Source: Hyphomicrobiales bacterium
GTDB taxonomy: Bacteria > Pseudomonadota > Alphaproteobacteria > Rhizobiales > Beijerinckiaceae
Assembly (NCBI GenBank): GCA_027483505.1
Contig: JAIXUP010000032.1
Span: 1 to 54,147, forward strand
Direction: 5' to 3'
Length of the DNA stretch: 54,147 nucleotides
Every line of letters starts with the position of its first letter. Within the stretch, counting starts at the first letter, position 1. Below the pieces are notes generated by a model. That model saw only the letters and a program-made list of their open reading frames with translations, did no database searches and was not told the DNA's origin. This document shows, in pieces, positions 19,077 through 28,046 of the stretch. Position numbers and translations under genes: made by a program.

Positions 19077-20459
19077 ATGACAGACCGCACATTGCTGCTG
19101 AAGAACGCGCTGGTGCTCGCCACCATGGACGACACCCGCCGTGAGATCGCCGACGGGGCGGTGTTCGTGCGCGGCGCCGCGATCGTGGCGGTCGGCCCGA
19201 CCGGCGACATTCTGGCAGTCCATGGCCACGAAGCCAACGAGGTCATCGATCTCGCCGGACACGTGCTGATCCCGGGGCTGGTCAACACCCATCACCACAT
19301 GTTCCAGTCGCTGACGCGCGCCACGCCGGCTGGGCAGGACGCGGAACTGTTCGGTTGGCTGACGGCGCATTATCCGATCTGGTCGCACATCACGCCCGAG
19401 ATGTTCCACGTCTCGGCGGTGACGGCGATGTCGGAGCTGGTGCTGACCGGTTGCACCACCTCGTCGGACCACCAGTATCTGTATGTGAATGGCGCCACGC
19501 TGGACGAGGCGATCCATGCGGCACAGCGTGTCGGCATCCGCTTCCACGCGGCGCGCGGAGCCATGAGCGTCGGGGTCAGCAAGGGCGGGCTGCCGCCAGA
19601 CGCCATCGTCGAGGAGGAGCCCGCGATCCTGAAGGAAATGCAACGGCTGGTCGAGCGCTGGCACGACCCGTCGCGCTTCGCCATGCTGCGGGTGGTGCTT
19701 GCGCCCTGTTCGCCCTTCACGGTGAGCGACGACCTGATGCGCGAGAGTGCCACGCTGGCGCGGCACTATGGCGTGTCGCTGCACACCCATCTCGCCGAGA
19801 ATGACAACGACATCTGCTATTCCCTCGAGGTCTACGGCAAGACCCCGGCGCAGTATGTCGAGGATCTTGAGTGGGTGGGTCCGGATGTCTGGCACGCGCA
19901 CTGCGTGAAGCTGGATGAAACCGCCATCCAGCTGTTCGGCAGAACCGGCACGGGCGTCGCCCATTGCCCCTGCTCGAACATGCGGCTTGCCTCCGGCATC
20001 GCGCCCATCCGCCAGATGCGGGCTGAAGGCGTGCCGGTGGGCCTCGGCGTCGATGGCTCCGCATCGGCGGACTCCGGCAACATGCTGGGCGAGGCCCGTC
20101 AGGCCATGCTTTTGGCGCGCGTGGGCTTCGGCCCGCAAGCGATGTCAGCGCGCGAGGCGCTGGAGCTGGCGACGCGTGGTGGGGCGAAGGTGCTCAACCG
20201 CGACGACATCGGCCAGATTGCGCCTGGCTTCGCTGCGGATATGGTTGCCTTTGATGTGCGCGGCCTCGACTTTGCCGGCGCGCAGGCCGATCCAGTCGCG
20301 GCTTTGGTGTTCTGCACCCCGCCCAAGGCTGGCTACAGCGTCATCAATGGCCGCGTCATCGTGCGCGAAGGCCAGCTCGCGACGATCGACCTGCCGCGAC
20401 AGGTCGAAGCCCACAACGCCGCCTCGCGGCTGCTGATGGTGAAGGCCGGGCTGGCTTGA
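19077..20459 (+). CDS. 8-oxoguanine deaminase (amidohydrolase)
   Basis: 460 aa amidohydrolase of the AtzB/TrzA/GuaD-like cog0402 group. The metal-binding HxH is in NTHHHMFQ (H72, H74). Further ligands lie in HTHLAEND (H238) and the DGSASADSGNMLGEAR segment. The combination of the HLAEND-type motif and SAS(A/N)DSGN is characteristic of 8-oxoguanine deaminases, which hydrolyse 8-oxoguanine to urate and ammonia (EC 3.5.4.32). That assignment fits the urate-degrading genes that follow. I chose the ATG at 19077; a TTG at 19068 would add three residues. A 182-bp gap from gntR leaves room for its own promoter. Related deaminases for other azines remain possible. Confidence 0.88.
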   Translation: MTDRTLLLKNALVLATMDDTRREIADGAVFVRGAAIVAVGPTGDILAVHGHEANEVIDLAGHVLIPGLVNTHHHMFQSLTRATPAGQDAELFGWLTAHYPIWSHITPEMFHVSAVTAMSELVLTGCTTSSDHQYLYVNGATLDEAIHAAQRVGIRFHAARGAMSVGVSKGGLPPDAIVEEEPAILKEMQRLVERWHDPSRFAMLRVVLAPCSPFTVSDDLMRESATLARHYGVSLHTHLAENDNDICYSLEVYGKTPAQYVEDLEWVGPDVWHAHCVKLDETAIQLFGRTGTGVAHCPCSNMRLASGIAPIRQMRAEGVPVGLGVDGSASADSGNMLGEARQAMLLARVGFGPQAMSAREALELATRGGAKVLNRDDIGQIAPGFAADMVAFDVRGLDFAGAQADPVAALVFCTPPKAGYSVINGRVIVREGQLATIDLPRQVEAHNAASRLLMVKAGLA

Positions 20460-21179
20460 TCAGTTCCTGACCACGACCGGGGTGCCTTCCGGGACCCGGG
20501 CATGCAGATCGATGATGTCGTGGTTGATCAGCCGGATGCAGCCGCTCGACACATTCTGGCCAATGCTCCAAGGCTCATTGGTGCCATGAATGCGGTACAT
20601 CGTGTCGCGCGAGCCGTCATAGAGATAGAGCGCGCGGGCGCCGAGCGGGTTGTCGAGACCACCCGGCATGCCCGCGGCCCAGGGGCCGTTCTTGGCGGGG
20701 TCATAGCGGATCATTGTGGCGGTGGGAGTCCAGCCCGGCCATTCGGCCTTGCGGCCAACGCGGGCGCGGCCACGCCAGGACGCACCCTGCCGCCCGACGC
20801 CGACGCCATAGCGGATGGCCCGCCCGCCCGACTGGATGAGATACAGAAACCGGTCTGAGGTATCGATCACGATGGTTCCCGGCGCGAAGCCAGGAGGCGC
20901 CGGCACCATGGTGCGCAGAAACTGCTCGTCAAGCTCACGCAGGTCGGCGCCTTCGAGCGGAAAACGCTCATCCGGCATTGAGGCGTAGATCACGTCAGGA
21001 TCGAAGTCGAGCGAGCCTGCCATGCGCGTCGGCATGACCGGCGCCTGAGCATCCGGAGGCTCGGGCGGCGTGCAGGCGCCCAGCAAGGCAGCTGCGCCAA
21101 ACACAAGCACCTGCCGGCGCTGAAGCCGTGGCGTGCCGAAGGGTCGGTCAGTGAAAGGGACGTTCATGGGCTTGGTCAT
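20460..21179 (-). CDS. L,D-transpeptidase (YkuD family), putative Tat lipoprotein
   Basis: 239 aa. Residues 18-36 (RLQRRQVLVFGAAALLGAC) combine a twin-arginine-like motif with a lipobox (LLGAC, Cys36), suggesting an exported lipoprotein. The YkuD catalytic domain has the conserved IHGTNEP histidine and the SSGCIRL nucleophile (Cys214). It would form 3-3 crosslinks or attach proteins to peptidoglycan in the periplasm. The stop codon abuts the convergent 8-oxoguanine deaminase with no gap. The start is uncertain between ATG 21179 and ATG 21167, with no clear ribosome site. It sits between purine genes but has no obvious metabolic link to them. Confidence 0.9.
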   Translation of the reverse strand: MTKPMNVPFTDRPFGTPRLQRRQVLVFGAAALLGACTPPEPPDAQAPVMPTRMAGSLDFDPDVIYASMPDERFPLEGADLRELDEQFLRTMVPAPPGFAPGTIVIDTSDRFLYLIQSGGRAIRYGVGVGRQGASWRGRARVGRKAEWPGWTPTATMIRYDPAKNGPWAAGMPGGLDNPLGARALYLYDGSRDTMYRIHGTNEPWSIGQNVSSGCIRLINHDIIDLHARVPEGTPVVVRN

Positions 21180-21259
21180 GTCTATCGGAATGTCACAGCA
21201 GTCGGTTCGTTCCGTTGCGTCGCACCATATTCGCGCCAAACCCGCAACCACCTGCCTGA

Positions 21260-22690
21260 TCACATCATCAATGAATCAAGCCGGAGACGCGCAATTCGCT
21301 CGATCTGGGCCAGCGCCGTGTTGAATTCCTGATCGGTGTTGTTTTTCAGCCGCGCCTCGAAGGCCGCCAGAATGCTGGCCTTGGTGTTGTCCTTCACCGC
21401 GATGATGAAGGGGAAACCGAAACGCGTCTTGTAGGCTTCGTTGAGGGAGGTGAAGCGGGCTTTCTCATCTGCGGTCAGGTGGTCCAGTCCGGCCGAGGCC
21501 TGCTCTGCCGTTGATTCAGGCGTCAGCAGCTTCGCCGCCGCCAGCTTGCCGGCGAGGTCGGGGTGGGCGAGGATGAGCGCGCGTTGCTGCTCTGGCGTTC
21601 CGGCCCGCATGGCTTTCGTCATGGTCGCGTGCAAGCCGGCGGCGCTGTCCGCCGCGCTGGTCAGGCCTGCCGCCAGCGTCGCTTCCGCCACCCAGGGCGA
21701 ATGCTCCCAGACGCCGCCGAAGCGCTCCATGAACAGGGCAGGGGGGATGGCGGATGGCGTGTAGCCACAGGCCGGCGGGTGATGCCTGACCCAATGCTTC
21801 GCAATGTCGAGCCGTGTCGCGACCCAGACCTGCTCATGGCTCTGCACGTAATCCATGAAGCGGGCCAACGCTGCCGCCCGGCCCGGCCTGCCGACGAGGC
21901 GGCAATGCAGGCCGATCGACATCATCTTCGGCGCTGTCTCCCCTTCGGCATAGAGCATGTCGAAGCTGTCCTTCAGATAGCTGAAGAACTGGTCGCCGCT
22001 GTTGAAGCCCTGCGGCGTGGCGAAGCGCATGTCGTTGGCGTCGAGCGTGTAGGGCGTGATCAATTGCGGGCCGCGCGGCCCCATGATCCAGTAGGGCAAT
22101 TCGTCGGAGTAGCTGTCTGCGGTGTAGAGAAAGCCGCCTTCCTGCATCGCCAGCCCGAGGGTGTTGGCCGAGCAGCGGCCCTGGTAGAACCCCAGCGGGC
22201 GGGCGCCGGCCACGTCACGGTGAATGCGGATGGCCTCGTCGATATGCTCTCGTTCGACCTCCGGCGCATAGTCGCGATAATCGATCCACTTAAGTCCATG
22301 GGTGGCGATCTCCCAGCCGGCCTCGTTCATCGAAGCGACGACATCGGGGGCTTTCTCCATCGCGGTTGCGACGCCGTAGACCGTGACCGGCATGTTGCGT
22401 TCGGTGAACAGGCGCCAGAGCCGCCAATAGCCGGCGCGCGAGCCGTATTCGTAGATCGACTCCATGTTCATGTGGCGCTGGCCCGGCCATGCCGCGGCAC
22501 CGACAATCTCCGACAGGAAGGCCTCGGAAGCCGCGTCGCCGTGGAGGATGCAGTTCTCGCCGCCTTCCTCGTAGTTGATCACGAACTGCACGGCGATGCG
22601 CGCGCCGTTCGGCCAGTTTGCATGCGGCGGATTGCGGCCATAGCCGATCAGGTCGCGCGGGTAGGGGGCGGTGGCCGGGTTGAACATCAT
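21260..22690 (-). CDS. Bifunctional allantoinase PuuE - OHCU decarboxylase UraD fusion
   Basis: 476 aa. Residues 1-~305 are a cofactor-independent allantoinase of the polysaccharide-deacetylase fold ([54 protein letters not shown]), converting allantoin to allantoate. Residues ~310-476 are 2-oxo-4-hydroxy-4-carboxy-5-ureidoimidazoline decarboxylase ([30 protein letters not shown] with the catalytic-type histidine, FPFIIAVKD), which makes S-allantoin. One chain therefore catalyses two consecutive steps. The ATG at 22690 overlaps the uraH stop (ATGA) and has AGGGG just upstream. An L,D-transpeptidase gene follows 80 bp downstream. Confidence 0.93.
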   Translation of the reverse strand: MMFNPATAPYPRDLIGYGRNPPHANWPNGARIAVQFVINYEEGGENCILHGDAASEAFLSEIVGAAAWPGQRHMNMESIYEYGSRAGYWRLWRLFTERNMPVTVYGVATAMEKAPDVVASMNEAGWEIATHGLKWIDYRDYAPEVEREHIDEAIRIHRDVAGARPLGFYQGRCSANTLGLAMQEGGFLYTADSYSDELPYWIMGPRGPQLITPYTLDANDMRFATPQGFNSGDQFFSYLKDSFDMLYAEGETAPKMMSIGLHCRLVGRPGRAAALARFMDYVQSHEQVWVATRLDIAKHWVRHHPPACGYTPSAIPPALFMERFGGVWEHSPWVAEATLAAGLTSAADSAAGLHATMTKAMRAGTPEQQRALILAHPDLAGKLAAAKLLTPESTAEQASAGLDHLTADEKARFTSLNEAYKTRFGFPFIIAVKDNTKASILAAFEARLKNNTDQEFNTALAQIERIARLRLDSLMM

Positions 22691-23040
22691 GATCCCCTGT
22701 AGGTCGAATAAGCCCATGGCGAGCACAGCAACGGCACATGATAGTGCCCGTCAGCCTCGGCGATGGTGAAGCGGATCGGCACCACATCAAGGAAGGGCGG
22801 GCTCGCCTGCGCCGTGCCGCGGCCAGCGAAATAGGCGCCGACATGGAAGCTGAGTTCATAGGTGCCCGGCCGGCATGCATCCCCGATCAGGAGCGGTGCG
22901 TCGGTTCGGCCATCGGCGTTGGTCTCGACATCCGTCAGCGCGAGGCGCGCTTCGCCATCAAGGCGGTGCAGCATGATGCGCACGCCTTTCGCCGGCCCGC
23001 CGTTGACAGTGTCGAGCACGTGGGTGGACAGCCGGCCCAT
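22687..23040 (-). CDS. uraH: 5-hydroxyisourate hydrolase (transthyretin-like)
   Basis: 117 aa, the usual size. It begins [17 protein letters not shown], the family N-terminal signature with the catalytic histidine, and ends in the diagnostic YRGS tetrapeptide (residues 114-117). It hydrolyses 5-hydroxyisourate to OHCU, between urate oxidation (PuuD, encoded on the other side of vapBC) and the UraD domain of the overlapping downstream gene. The start at 23040 has GGAG 8 nt upstream. The frame stays open upstream, but that would remove the signature from the N-terminus. It is divergent from vapBC, with 78 bp between the start codons. Confidence 0.95.
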   Translation of the reverse strand: MGRLSTHVLDTVNGGPAKGVRIMLHRLDGEARLALTDVETNADGRTDAPLLIGDACRPGTYELSFHVGAYFAGRGTAQASPPFLDVVPIRFTIAEADGHYHVPLLCSPWAYSTYRGS

Positions 23041-23060
23041 GGCGGAAACTCCAGCGCTGT

Positions 23061-23103
23061 TTGATCTCGTCAGCCGCAATGATATACATGGCCGATGTAT
23101 ATC
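23061..23103 (+). promoter_or_regulatory. vapBC promoter with palindromic operator
   Basis: TTGATC (23061-23066), 16-nt spacer and TATACA (23083-23088) form a promoter. The -10 box lies inside a perfect inverted repeat GATATACAT-GGCCG-ATGTATATC (23081-23103). Binding of VapB/VapBC there would block RNA polymerase, which is the usual autoregulation of this toxin-antitoxin class. It also lies ~40-60 bp upstream of the divergent uraH start. Confidence 0.75.
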
Positions 23104-23118
23104 CTCAAGGAGGACATC

Positions 23119-23373
23119 ATGCAGATTTCGAAGTGGGGGAACAGCCTCGCCGTCCGCCTGCCCAAGGCGCTGACCGATGAGCTTGGCCTGAAAGCCGGCG
23201 ATGAGGTGACCATGGTGGCGCTGCCTGACGGCACGATCGCTCTGGCCAAGGATGACCGGCGCGCGCGGGCCATCGAGCGGCTGCGGACGCTCAAGTGGAC
23301 GCTGCCACCTGACTACAAGTTCGATCGCGAAGAGGCCAATGCGCGTGGCCGCGATCTGGACGACAAACCTTGA
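23119..23373 (+). CDS. vapB: AbrB-type antitoxin VapB
   Basis: 84 aa. Residues 1-45 are a SpoVT/AbrB swapped-hairpin DNA-binding domain ([33 protein letters not shown]). The C-terminal part ([17 protein letters not shown]) is the flexible segment that would wrap the toxin. I start it at ATG 23119, with AAGGAGG 5-6 nt upstream. The ATG at 23095 lies inside the operator palindrome and is unlikely. Its TGA overlaps the TTG start of vapC. It neutralises VapC and represses its own promoter through the adjacent inverted repeat. Confidence 0.92.
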   Translation: MQISKWGNSLAVRLPKALTDELGLKAGDEVTMVALPDGTIALAKDDRRARAIERLRTLKWTLPPDYKFDREEANARGRDLDDKP

Positions 23374-23783
23374 AGGTCTTTTTCGACACCAACATTCTCG
23401 TCTATGCGGCGGGCGATGAAGAGAAGTCCGCCGTTGCCTGGGAGGTTTTGCACAGCGGTGGCGTGGTCAGCATTCAGGTTCTGAATGAGTTCATCAATGT
23501 CGCGCGCAAGAAAATGCGCCAGGATTGGCCGATGATCGAAACTGCGCTCGGCTACTTTCGTGACGCCTTGGACGAGCCGGTGTCTCTGACCGGCGAAACC
23601 CATCAACTCGGCGTCGAGATCGCGCGCAGGCATGGCTTTCACATCTATGACAGCATGATCATCGCCAGCGCCTCGCTGGCGGGCTGCGGCATTCTCTACA
23701 CGGAGGATTTGGCGGATGGCGCGGTGATTGCCGGTGTGCAAATCAGGAATCCGTTCAAACCGTCACCTCCCGCCGTTTCGTGA
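23370..23783 (+). CDS. vapC: PIN-domain toxin VapC (ribonuclease)
   Basis: 137 aa PIN domain. It begins with the catalytic [10 protein letters not shown] (first acidic residue Asp6), has NEFINVARK (second acidic site) and [11 protein letters not shown] (third acidic site), followed by TEDLADG. VapC toxins cleave tRNA or rRNA at specific sites and halt translation when the antitoxin is lost. The start is a TTG at 23370 overlapping the vapB stop (TTGA), giving strict coupling. The stop lies only 9 bp before the urate hydroxylase start, so transcription from the vapBC promoter should continue into puuD. Confidence 0.92.
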   Translation: MKVFFDTNILVYAAGDEEKSAVAWEVLHSGGVVSIQVLNEFINVARKKMRQDWPMIETALGYFRDALDEPVSLTGETHQLGVEIARRHGFHIYDSMIIASASLAGCGILYTEDLADGAVIAGVQIRNPFKPSPPAVS

Positions 23784-23792
23784 GTATCCTTG

Positions 23793-25019
23793 ATGCTTGA
23801 TGCCTATCTTCTCGAATGGGGTTCGATCCTGCTGCGCTGGCTGCATGTCATCGCTGGCATCGCCTGGATCGGCTCGTCGTTCTTCTTCATGCATCTGGAT
23901 GCCTCGCTGAGACCTGTGCCGGGTGCGGGCAAAGGCGTTGCGGGCTCGTCATGGCAGGTGCATGGCGGCGGCTTTTACGAGATGAAGAAGTTCACCGTGG
24001 CGCCGGAGTTCATGCCGACGGAACTGACCTGGCACAAATGGCAGGCCTACTGGACCTGGTTCTCGGGTTTTTTCCTGCTGGTTTGGATCTATTACGCCCA
24101 GTCCTCGCTCTACCTCATCGATCCGGCGGTGATGGTGCTGCCGGCCTGGCAGGCCAGCCTGATCGGCATCGGTTCGCTGGTGCTGGGCTGGGCCGTCTAC
24201 GACGCGCTCTGCCGCTCGCCGGTGGCGAAGAACGAGAACCTGCTGGCGCTGTTCGGCTTCGGCTTCGTCGTGGCGATGGCCTGGGGTTATGCGCAGGTGT
24301 TTTCGGGACGCGGCGCGATGATCCATATCGGCGCGCTGATGGCGACGATGATGGCCGGCAATGTGCTGATGGTGATCATCCCGAACCAGCGCAAGGCGGT
24401 GGCGGACCTGATCGCGGGCCGCACGCCGGATGCGAAATACGGCAAGATCGGCAAGCAGCGTTCGACCCACAACAATTACATCACCTTGCCGGTGGTGTTC
24501 ATGATGCTGGCGAACCACTATCCCGTGACCTATGCGAACAACGCCGTGATCCCGATCATCACGGCGCTGGTCATCGTGGCGGGCGCGATCATCCGGCACT
24601 TCTACAACGTCCGGCACCTCGACCATGCCAAATCGCCGTGGTGGGCCTGGGCTGTCGCTGCGCTGGCCATCTGGCTCGCCTTCTGGGTGGCGATGGCGTC
24701 CAGCCCCGGCGGCCGCGACAGGCTTGGCCTGAAGCAGCTTGATGAGCAGCGCATCCAGCTGGCCGGCCTCAGCCTGCCGCCTGCCCATGTCACCGACATC
24801 ATCACGGGGCGCTGCGCCATGTGCCATGCGCCGGAGCCGGGCTGGGCTGGCATCCAGATCGCGCCCAAGGGCGTGCTGTTGCACACGCCCGAACGCATCG
24901 CGCTGCAGAAGGACGCGATCCGCACCCAGGCGGTGATGACGCACGCCATGCCGCCGAACAATCTCAGCGAGATGACCCCGGCCGAGCGGCGGGCCGTGGC
25001 GGAGTGGCTGCGGCAGTGA
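23793..25019 (+). CDS. puuD: Membrane urate hydroxylase (urate oxidase) with C-terminal cytochrome c domain
   Basis: 408 aa. The N-terminal ~310 residues form the PuuD membrane domain with about eight helices (SILLRWLHVIAGIAWIGSSF; FSGFFLLVWIYY; VFMMLANHYPVTYANN). The C-terminal domain is a monohaem cytochrome c (CAMCH, Cys341-His345; distal MPPNNLS methionine). It oxidises urate to 5-hydroxyisourate and passes electrons to the respiratory chain instead of making peroxide. The ATG is at 23793; a TTG at 23790 adds one residue. There is no space for its own promoter after vapC, although an internal promoter in vapBC is possible. The products feed UraH and PuuE-UraD, encoded divergently. Confidence 0.94.
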   Translation: MLDAYLLEWGSILLRWLHVIAGIAWIGSSFFFMHLDASLRPVPGAGKGVAGSSWQVHGGGFYEMKKFTVAPEFMPTELTWHKWQAYWTWFSGFFLLVWIYYAQSSLYLIDPAVMVLPAWQASLIGIGSLVLGWAVYDALCRSPVAKNENLLALFGFGFVVAMAWGYAQVFSGRGAMIHIGALMATMMAGNVLMVIIPNQRKAVADLIAGRTPDAKYGKIGKQRSTHNNYITLPVVFMMLANHYPVTYANNAVIPIITALVIVAGAIIRHFYNVRHLDHAKSPWWAWAVAALAIWLAFWVAMASSPGGRDRLGLKQLDEQRIQLAGLSLPPAHVTDIITGRCAMCHAPEPGWAGIQIAPKGVLLHTPERIALQKDAIRTQAVMTHAMPPNNLSEMTPAERRAVAEWLRQ

Positions 25020-25108
25020 GGTGGCCGGGCGCTTGCCATTGACCTGAAGAGCGGCAACGATGCCGATCCGCCGCCCAGCCGGGCGGTGTCCGCTCCGGGG
25101 AGGACTGA

Positions 25109-25456
25109 ATGCGCAGTGTTCGATATCCGGCCGCGACGTCCGCTCGTCTTGCGTCGCTGGGAATGATGGTCTGGCTCTTGGGGAGTGGTGTCGCCCGTGC
25201 CGACTCCATCGACGGCCATTGGTGCTCCGACTCAGGCCGCCGCATCATCATCGAAGGGCCAGCCGTGACGACGCCGGGGGGCGTGCGGATGCAGGGCAAC
25301 TATTCGCGGCACGGCTTTGCCTTCACCATGCCGGCCAACGAGGCCGATGCAGGGGCTCCGGTCGATATGGTTTTGCAGGGTGAACAGCGGGTCAGCGTGA
25401 GGATCGGCCCGTCCGAAGCCCAGATCTGGCGGCGTTGCGCAGCCGGCGTCAGCTGA
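25109..25456 (+). CDS. Secreted hypothetical protein
   Basis: 115 aa, not recognised. It has an N-terminal signal peptide (SLGMMVWLLGSGVARA, cleavage near ADS) and a short mature domain with Cys in GHWCSDSG and IWRRCAAG that could form a disulphide. A repeated beta-strand-like pattern suggests a small periplasmic beta-barrel. The ATG at 25109 is preceded by GGGGAGG, a good ribosome site. It is 89 bp downstream of puuD on the same strand; a CCGCCC/GGGCGG hairpin (25071-25086) lies between them. Confidence 0.72.
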   Translation: MRSVRYPAATSARLASLGMMVWLLGSGVARADSIDGHWCSDSGRRIIIEGPAVTTPGGVRMQGNYSRHGFAFTMPANEADAGAPVDMVLQGEQRVSVRIGPSEAQIWRRCAAGVS

Positions 25457-25625
25457 TCCGCGCGGTACATCCGGTTCCGTGGCGGTCCTCGCCCGTCTTT
25501 TGACATGATTCACGATGTTCAGGTGTGAGCCGGACGGGTTCAGTCATCGTTCATCACGAAGGCGTTACTAACCAAGTCAAGGCGATCCTGCGTCGCCGTC
25601 GCTGGTCTTCGGGGCTTGAACGTCC

Positions 25626-28040
25626 GTGTCAGAACTCGTTTCACGCCGCAGCCTTCGGGTGCGCGGCCTCATGGTTTTTGCTTTCATCGCCCTTCTCTGG
25701 GCCTGGATGGCCCTGCCATGGCTGAGCGGCGACGTCACGATCCCCTATGATGCGAAGGCGCATTTCCAGGCCCAGATTCAGTTCCTGGCCAATGCGCTGC
25801 ATCGCGGCGATTCACCGTTCTGGACTCCGAACATCTTCGGCGGATCACCGCAGATCGCCGATCCGCAATCGCTGATCTTCTCGCCGGCCATTCTTCTGGC
25901 GCTGTTCGACAAGTCGCCCAGCTTCCGGTCGATGGACACCTATGTTCTGGCGCTGCTCCTGATCGGCGGCTTGGCCTTTGCGCAGTTCGGACGCGAGCGC
26001 GGCTGGCATCCTGCCGCGCAGGTTGCCGCAGCGCTCGTCTTCGCGTTCGGGGCGTCGGCTTCCTGGCGGTTGCAGCATGTGGGGCAGGTCCAGAGCCTTG
26101 CCTGCTTCGCGGTGTCGTTCTGGCTTTTGGCGCGGACGCTTGAGCGGGCCTCCTGGCGCAGCGGTCTGGCGGCTGGCGCTGCGGCCGGCGTGATGGTGGT
26201 CACGCCGGACCAGATCGACCTTCTCGGTCTTTATGTCCTGGTCGGCTACACGGTCTGGTTCGTGCTCAAGGGACGGCAGCCATGGCTCGCCCTGCGGCGT
26301 GTCTGGCCGGCCCTTCTGGCCGGCGGCGTGGTCGGCCTTGCCATCATTGCGGTGCCGCTGCTGATGACGGTGCTGTTCTCCGAAGTGTCGAACCGGGCCG
26401 AGATCGATTACGGCGAAGCTGCGAGGGGGTCGCTGCACCCGGCCTTCCTGCTGACCGCCTTCATCGGCGACCTGTTCGGCGCGGCCGACCCCAAGGTCGA
26501 TTTCTGGGGGCCGTCGAGCGCGGCCTGGGCACCGGGCAGCCTCACGCTCTCGCAGAACATGGGGCAGGTCTATGTCGGCTCGCTGCCACTTCTGGCGGTG
26601 ATCTTCTGGCTTGCCTGCGGCATCAGGCGGGTCAGCGCGGAGGCTCGCTTCGTGCTCGGCGCGCTGGTGGCGATGATCATCTACGCCGTTGGGGCCTACA
26701 CGCCGCTGTTCCCGTTGATCTTCCATTGGCTGCCCGGCGTGGACATGTTCCGCCGACCAGCCGACGCCACATTCATGATCGGCGCGCTGATGGCGCTTCT
26801 GACGGGTTTTGCGGTCAACACGATCCTGTCGGAAGCCGCCGAGCGTGCGTCGTTGCGGCCTTTGGCGATCACCGCAGCGCTTGCCGCCTCTGCCTTTGCG
26901 GCTGCCCTGGCGATCGCCTTCGGCCATGGACGCCTCGGGCTGGCCTGGCCCGCCATCGCCGTCGGCGTGGCCTGGCTGTCGTCCGCCCTTGCGCTGCTGG
27001 GGCTGCTGACGCGGCTTGATCGTGCGCGTGTCGCAGCCGGGCCTGTCCTCGCGCTGCTGGTGGCCGGAATCGGCTTGCATGTGGCTACCGACATCAGGGT
27101 CAACAACGGCCCGAGTGAATCGACCGCCACGCCGCCGGAGCGCTATGCGGTGATGGAGCCCAACACCGACAACGACACCATCACCTATCTGAAGACTGTG
27201 CTGGCGCGTGGTCACCGCGAACCGGCGCGGCGGGACCGTGTCGAACTGCTGGGCTCGGATTTCCACTGGCCCAATCTCGGCATGATCCACGGTTTCGACA
27301 CTGCTTTCGGCTACAATCCGCTGCATCTGGCGGAATTCACCGAGGCCACCGGCGCCAGGGACCACATGGGCAGCGCGCTGGAGCGCACCTTCACGCCGAT
27401 GTTCCCCTCCTTCCGTTCCGCGTTCGCCGATATGCTCGGCCTGCGCTTCATCGTCTCCGCCATCCCCTTGGAACGTGTCGACCACGCGCTGAAGCCGGGG
27501 GACGTGACCTTGCTGGCGCGGACGCGCGACGGCTATATCTACGAAAATCCAAGGGCGCTGCCGCGAGCGATCTTTGCTCCTGCAGCAAGGAAGGCTGATT
27601 TCGCGAGCCTGCTGGCGGAAGGGCTGCCAGCCGATTTCGACCCGCGCAAGGTGGTCCTGCTGGAGAAGCCGGGCGAGGACGCGATTCTGGCGCCCGGGGC
27701 GGGCGGCCTCGACGCAAAGGCGCAGGTGCGGCTGGTCAGCTACGCCAACACGGAGGTCGTGGTCGAGGTCGAGGCCGCCAGCGCCGGCTATGTCGTCCTC
27801 AACGACGTCTGGCATCCCTGGTGGCGGGCCACAGTCAATGATGAGGATGCCGATATCCTGAAGGCGAATGTGCTGTTCCGCGCCGTGCAGGTCGAGGCCG
27901 GGAAGAGCACGATCCGTTTCAGTTTCCATCCGCTGGGAGGAGCCATTGCGGAGCTGCGCGAGAAAGTGCTTGGGCCTGAGCCCGAACCTGCTGCCGAGCC
28001 CGCTCCAGAATCGCCCACAACCCTGTCAATGATGCGGTAG
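25626..28040 (+). CDS. YfhO-like polytopic membrane protein
   Basis: 804 aa. About a dozen hydrophobic helices in residues ~10-490 are followed by a C-terminal globular domain of ~310 residues. Seen are a first-loop DAKAHFQAQIQF segment, PFWTPNIFGGSPQIADPQS (the conserved FGG-P-ADPQ region of YfhO/GT-C-like proteins) and GYVVLNDVWHPWWRATVND near the end. YfhO proteins are probably GT-C-fold glycosyltransferases or flippase-associated enzymes of cell-surface polymers; the substrate here is unknown. It begins with a GTG at 25626 without a strong ribosome site. It ends six bases before the convergent GlcG gene. Confidence 0.75.
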   Translation: MSELVSRRSLRVRGLMVFAFIALLWAWMALPWLSGDVTIPYDAKAHFQAQIQFLANALHRGDSPFWTPNIFGGSPQIADPQSLIFSPAILLALFDKSPSFRSMDTYVLALLLIGGLAFAQFGRERGWHPAAQVAAALVFAFGASASWRLQHVGQVQSLACFAVSFWLLARTLERASWRSGLAAGAAAGVMVVTPDQIDLLGLYVLVGYTVWFVLKGRQPWLALRRVWPALLAGGVVGLAIIAVPLLMTVLFSEVSNRAEIDYGEAARGSLHPAFLLTAFIGDLFGAADPKVDFWGPSSAAWAPGSLTLSQNMGQVYVGSLPLLAVIFWLACGIRRVSAEARFVLGALVAMIIYAVGAYTPLFPLIFHWLPGVDMFRRPADATFMIGALMALLTGFAVNTILSEAAERASLRPLAITAALAASAFAAALAIAFGHGRLGLAWPAIAVGVAWLSSALALLGLLTRLDRARVAAGPVLALLVAGIGLHVATDIRVNNGPSESTATPPERYAVMEPNTDNDTITYLKTVLARGHREPARRDRVELLGSDFHWPNLGMIHGFDTAFGYNPLHLAEFTEATGARDHMGSALERTFTPMFPSFRSAFADMLGLRFIVSAIPLERVDHALKPGDVTLLARTRDGYIYENPRALPRAIFAPAARKADFASLLAEGLPADFDPRKVVLLEKPGEDAILAPGAGGLDAKAQVRLVSYANTEVVVEVEAASAGYVVLNDVWHPWWRATVNDEDADILKANVLFRAVQVEAGKSTIRFSFHPLGGAIAELREKVLGPEPEPAAEPAPESPTTLSMMR

Positions 28041-28046
28041 AATCGG

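Noticed and set aside
23095..23118. Upstream VapB start at 23095
   Set aside because: That ATG is part of the operator palindrome at the predicted transcription start; AAGGAGG is correctly spaced for 23119.
25071..25086. CCGCCC/GGGCGG hairpin after puuD as terminator
   Set aside because: Only a 6-bp stem with no T-run in a GC-rich region; could be chance.
25457..25625. Promoter-like TTGACA near 25500 upstream of the YfhO-like gene
   Set aside because: A -35-like hexamer is present but no convincing -10 at the right distance.
25845..27929. Long minus-strand frame (694 codons) inside the YfhO-like gene
   Set aside because: Typical GC-driven shadow frame rich in Arg, His and Gln with no recognisable domain; the plus strand encodes a coherent membrane protein.
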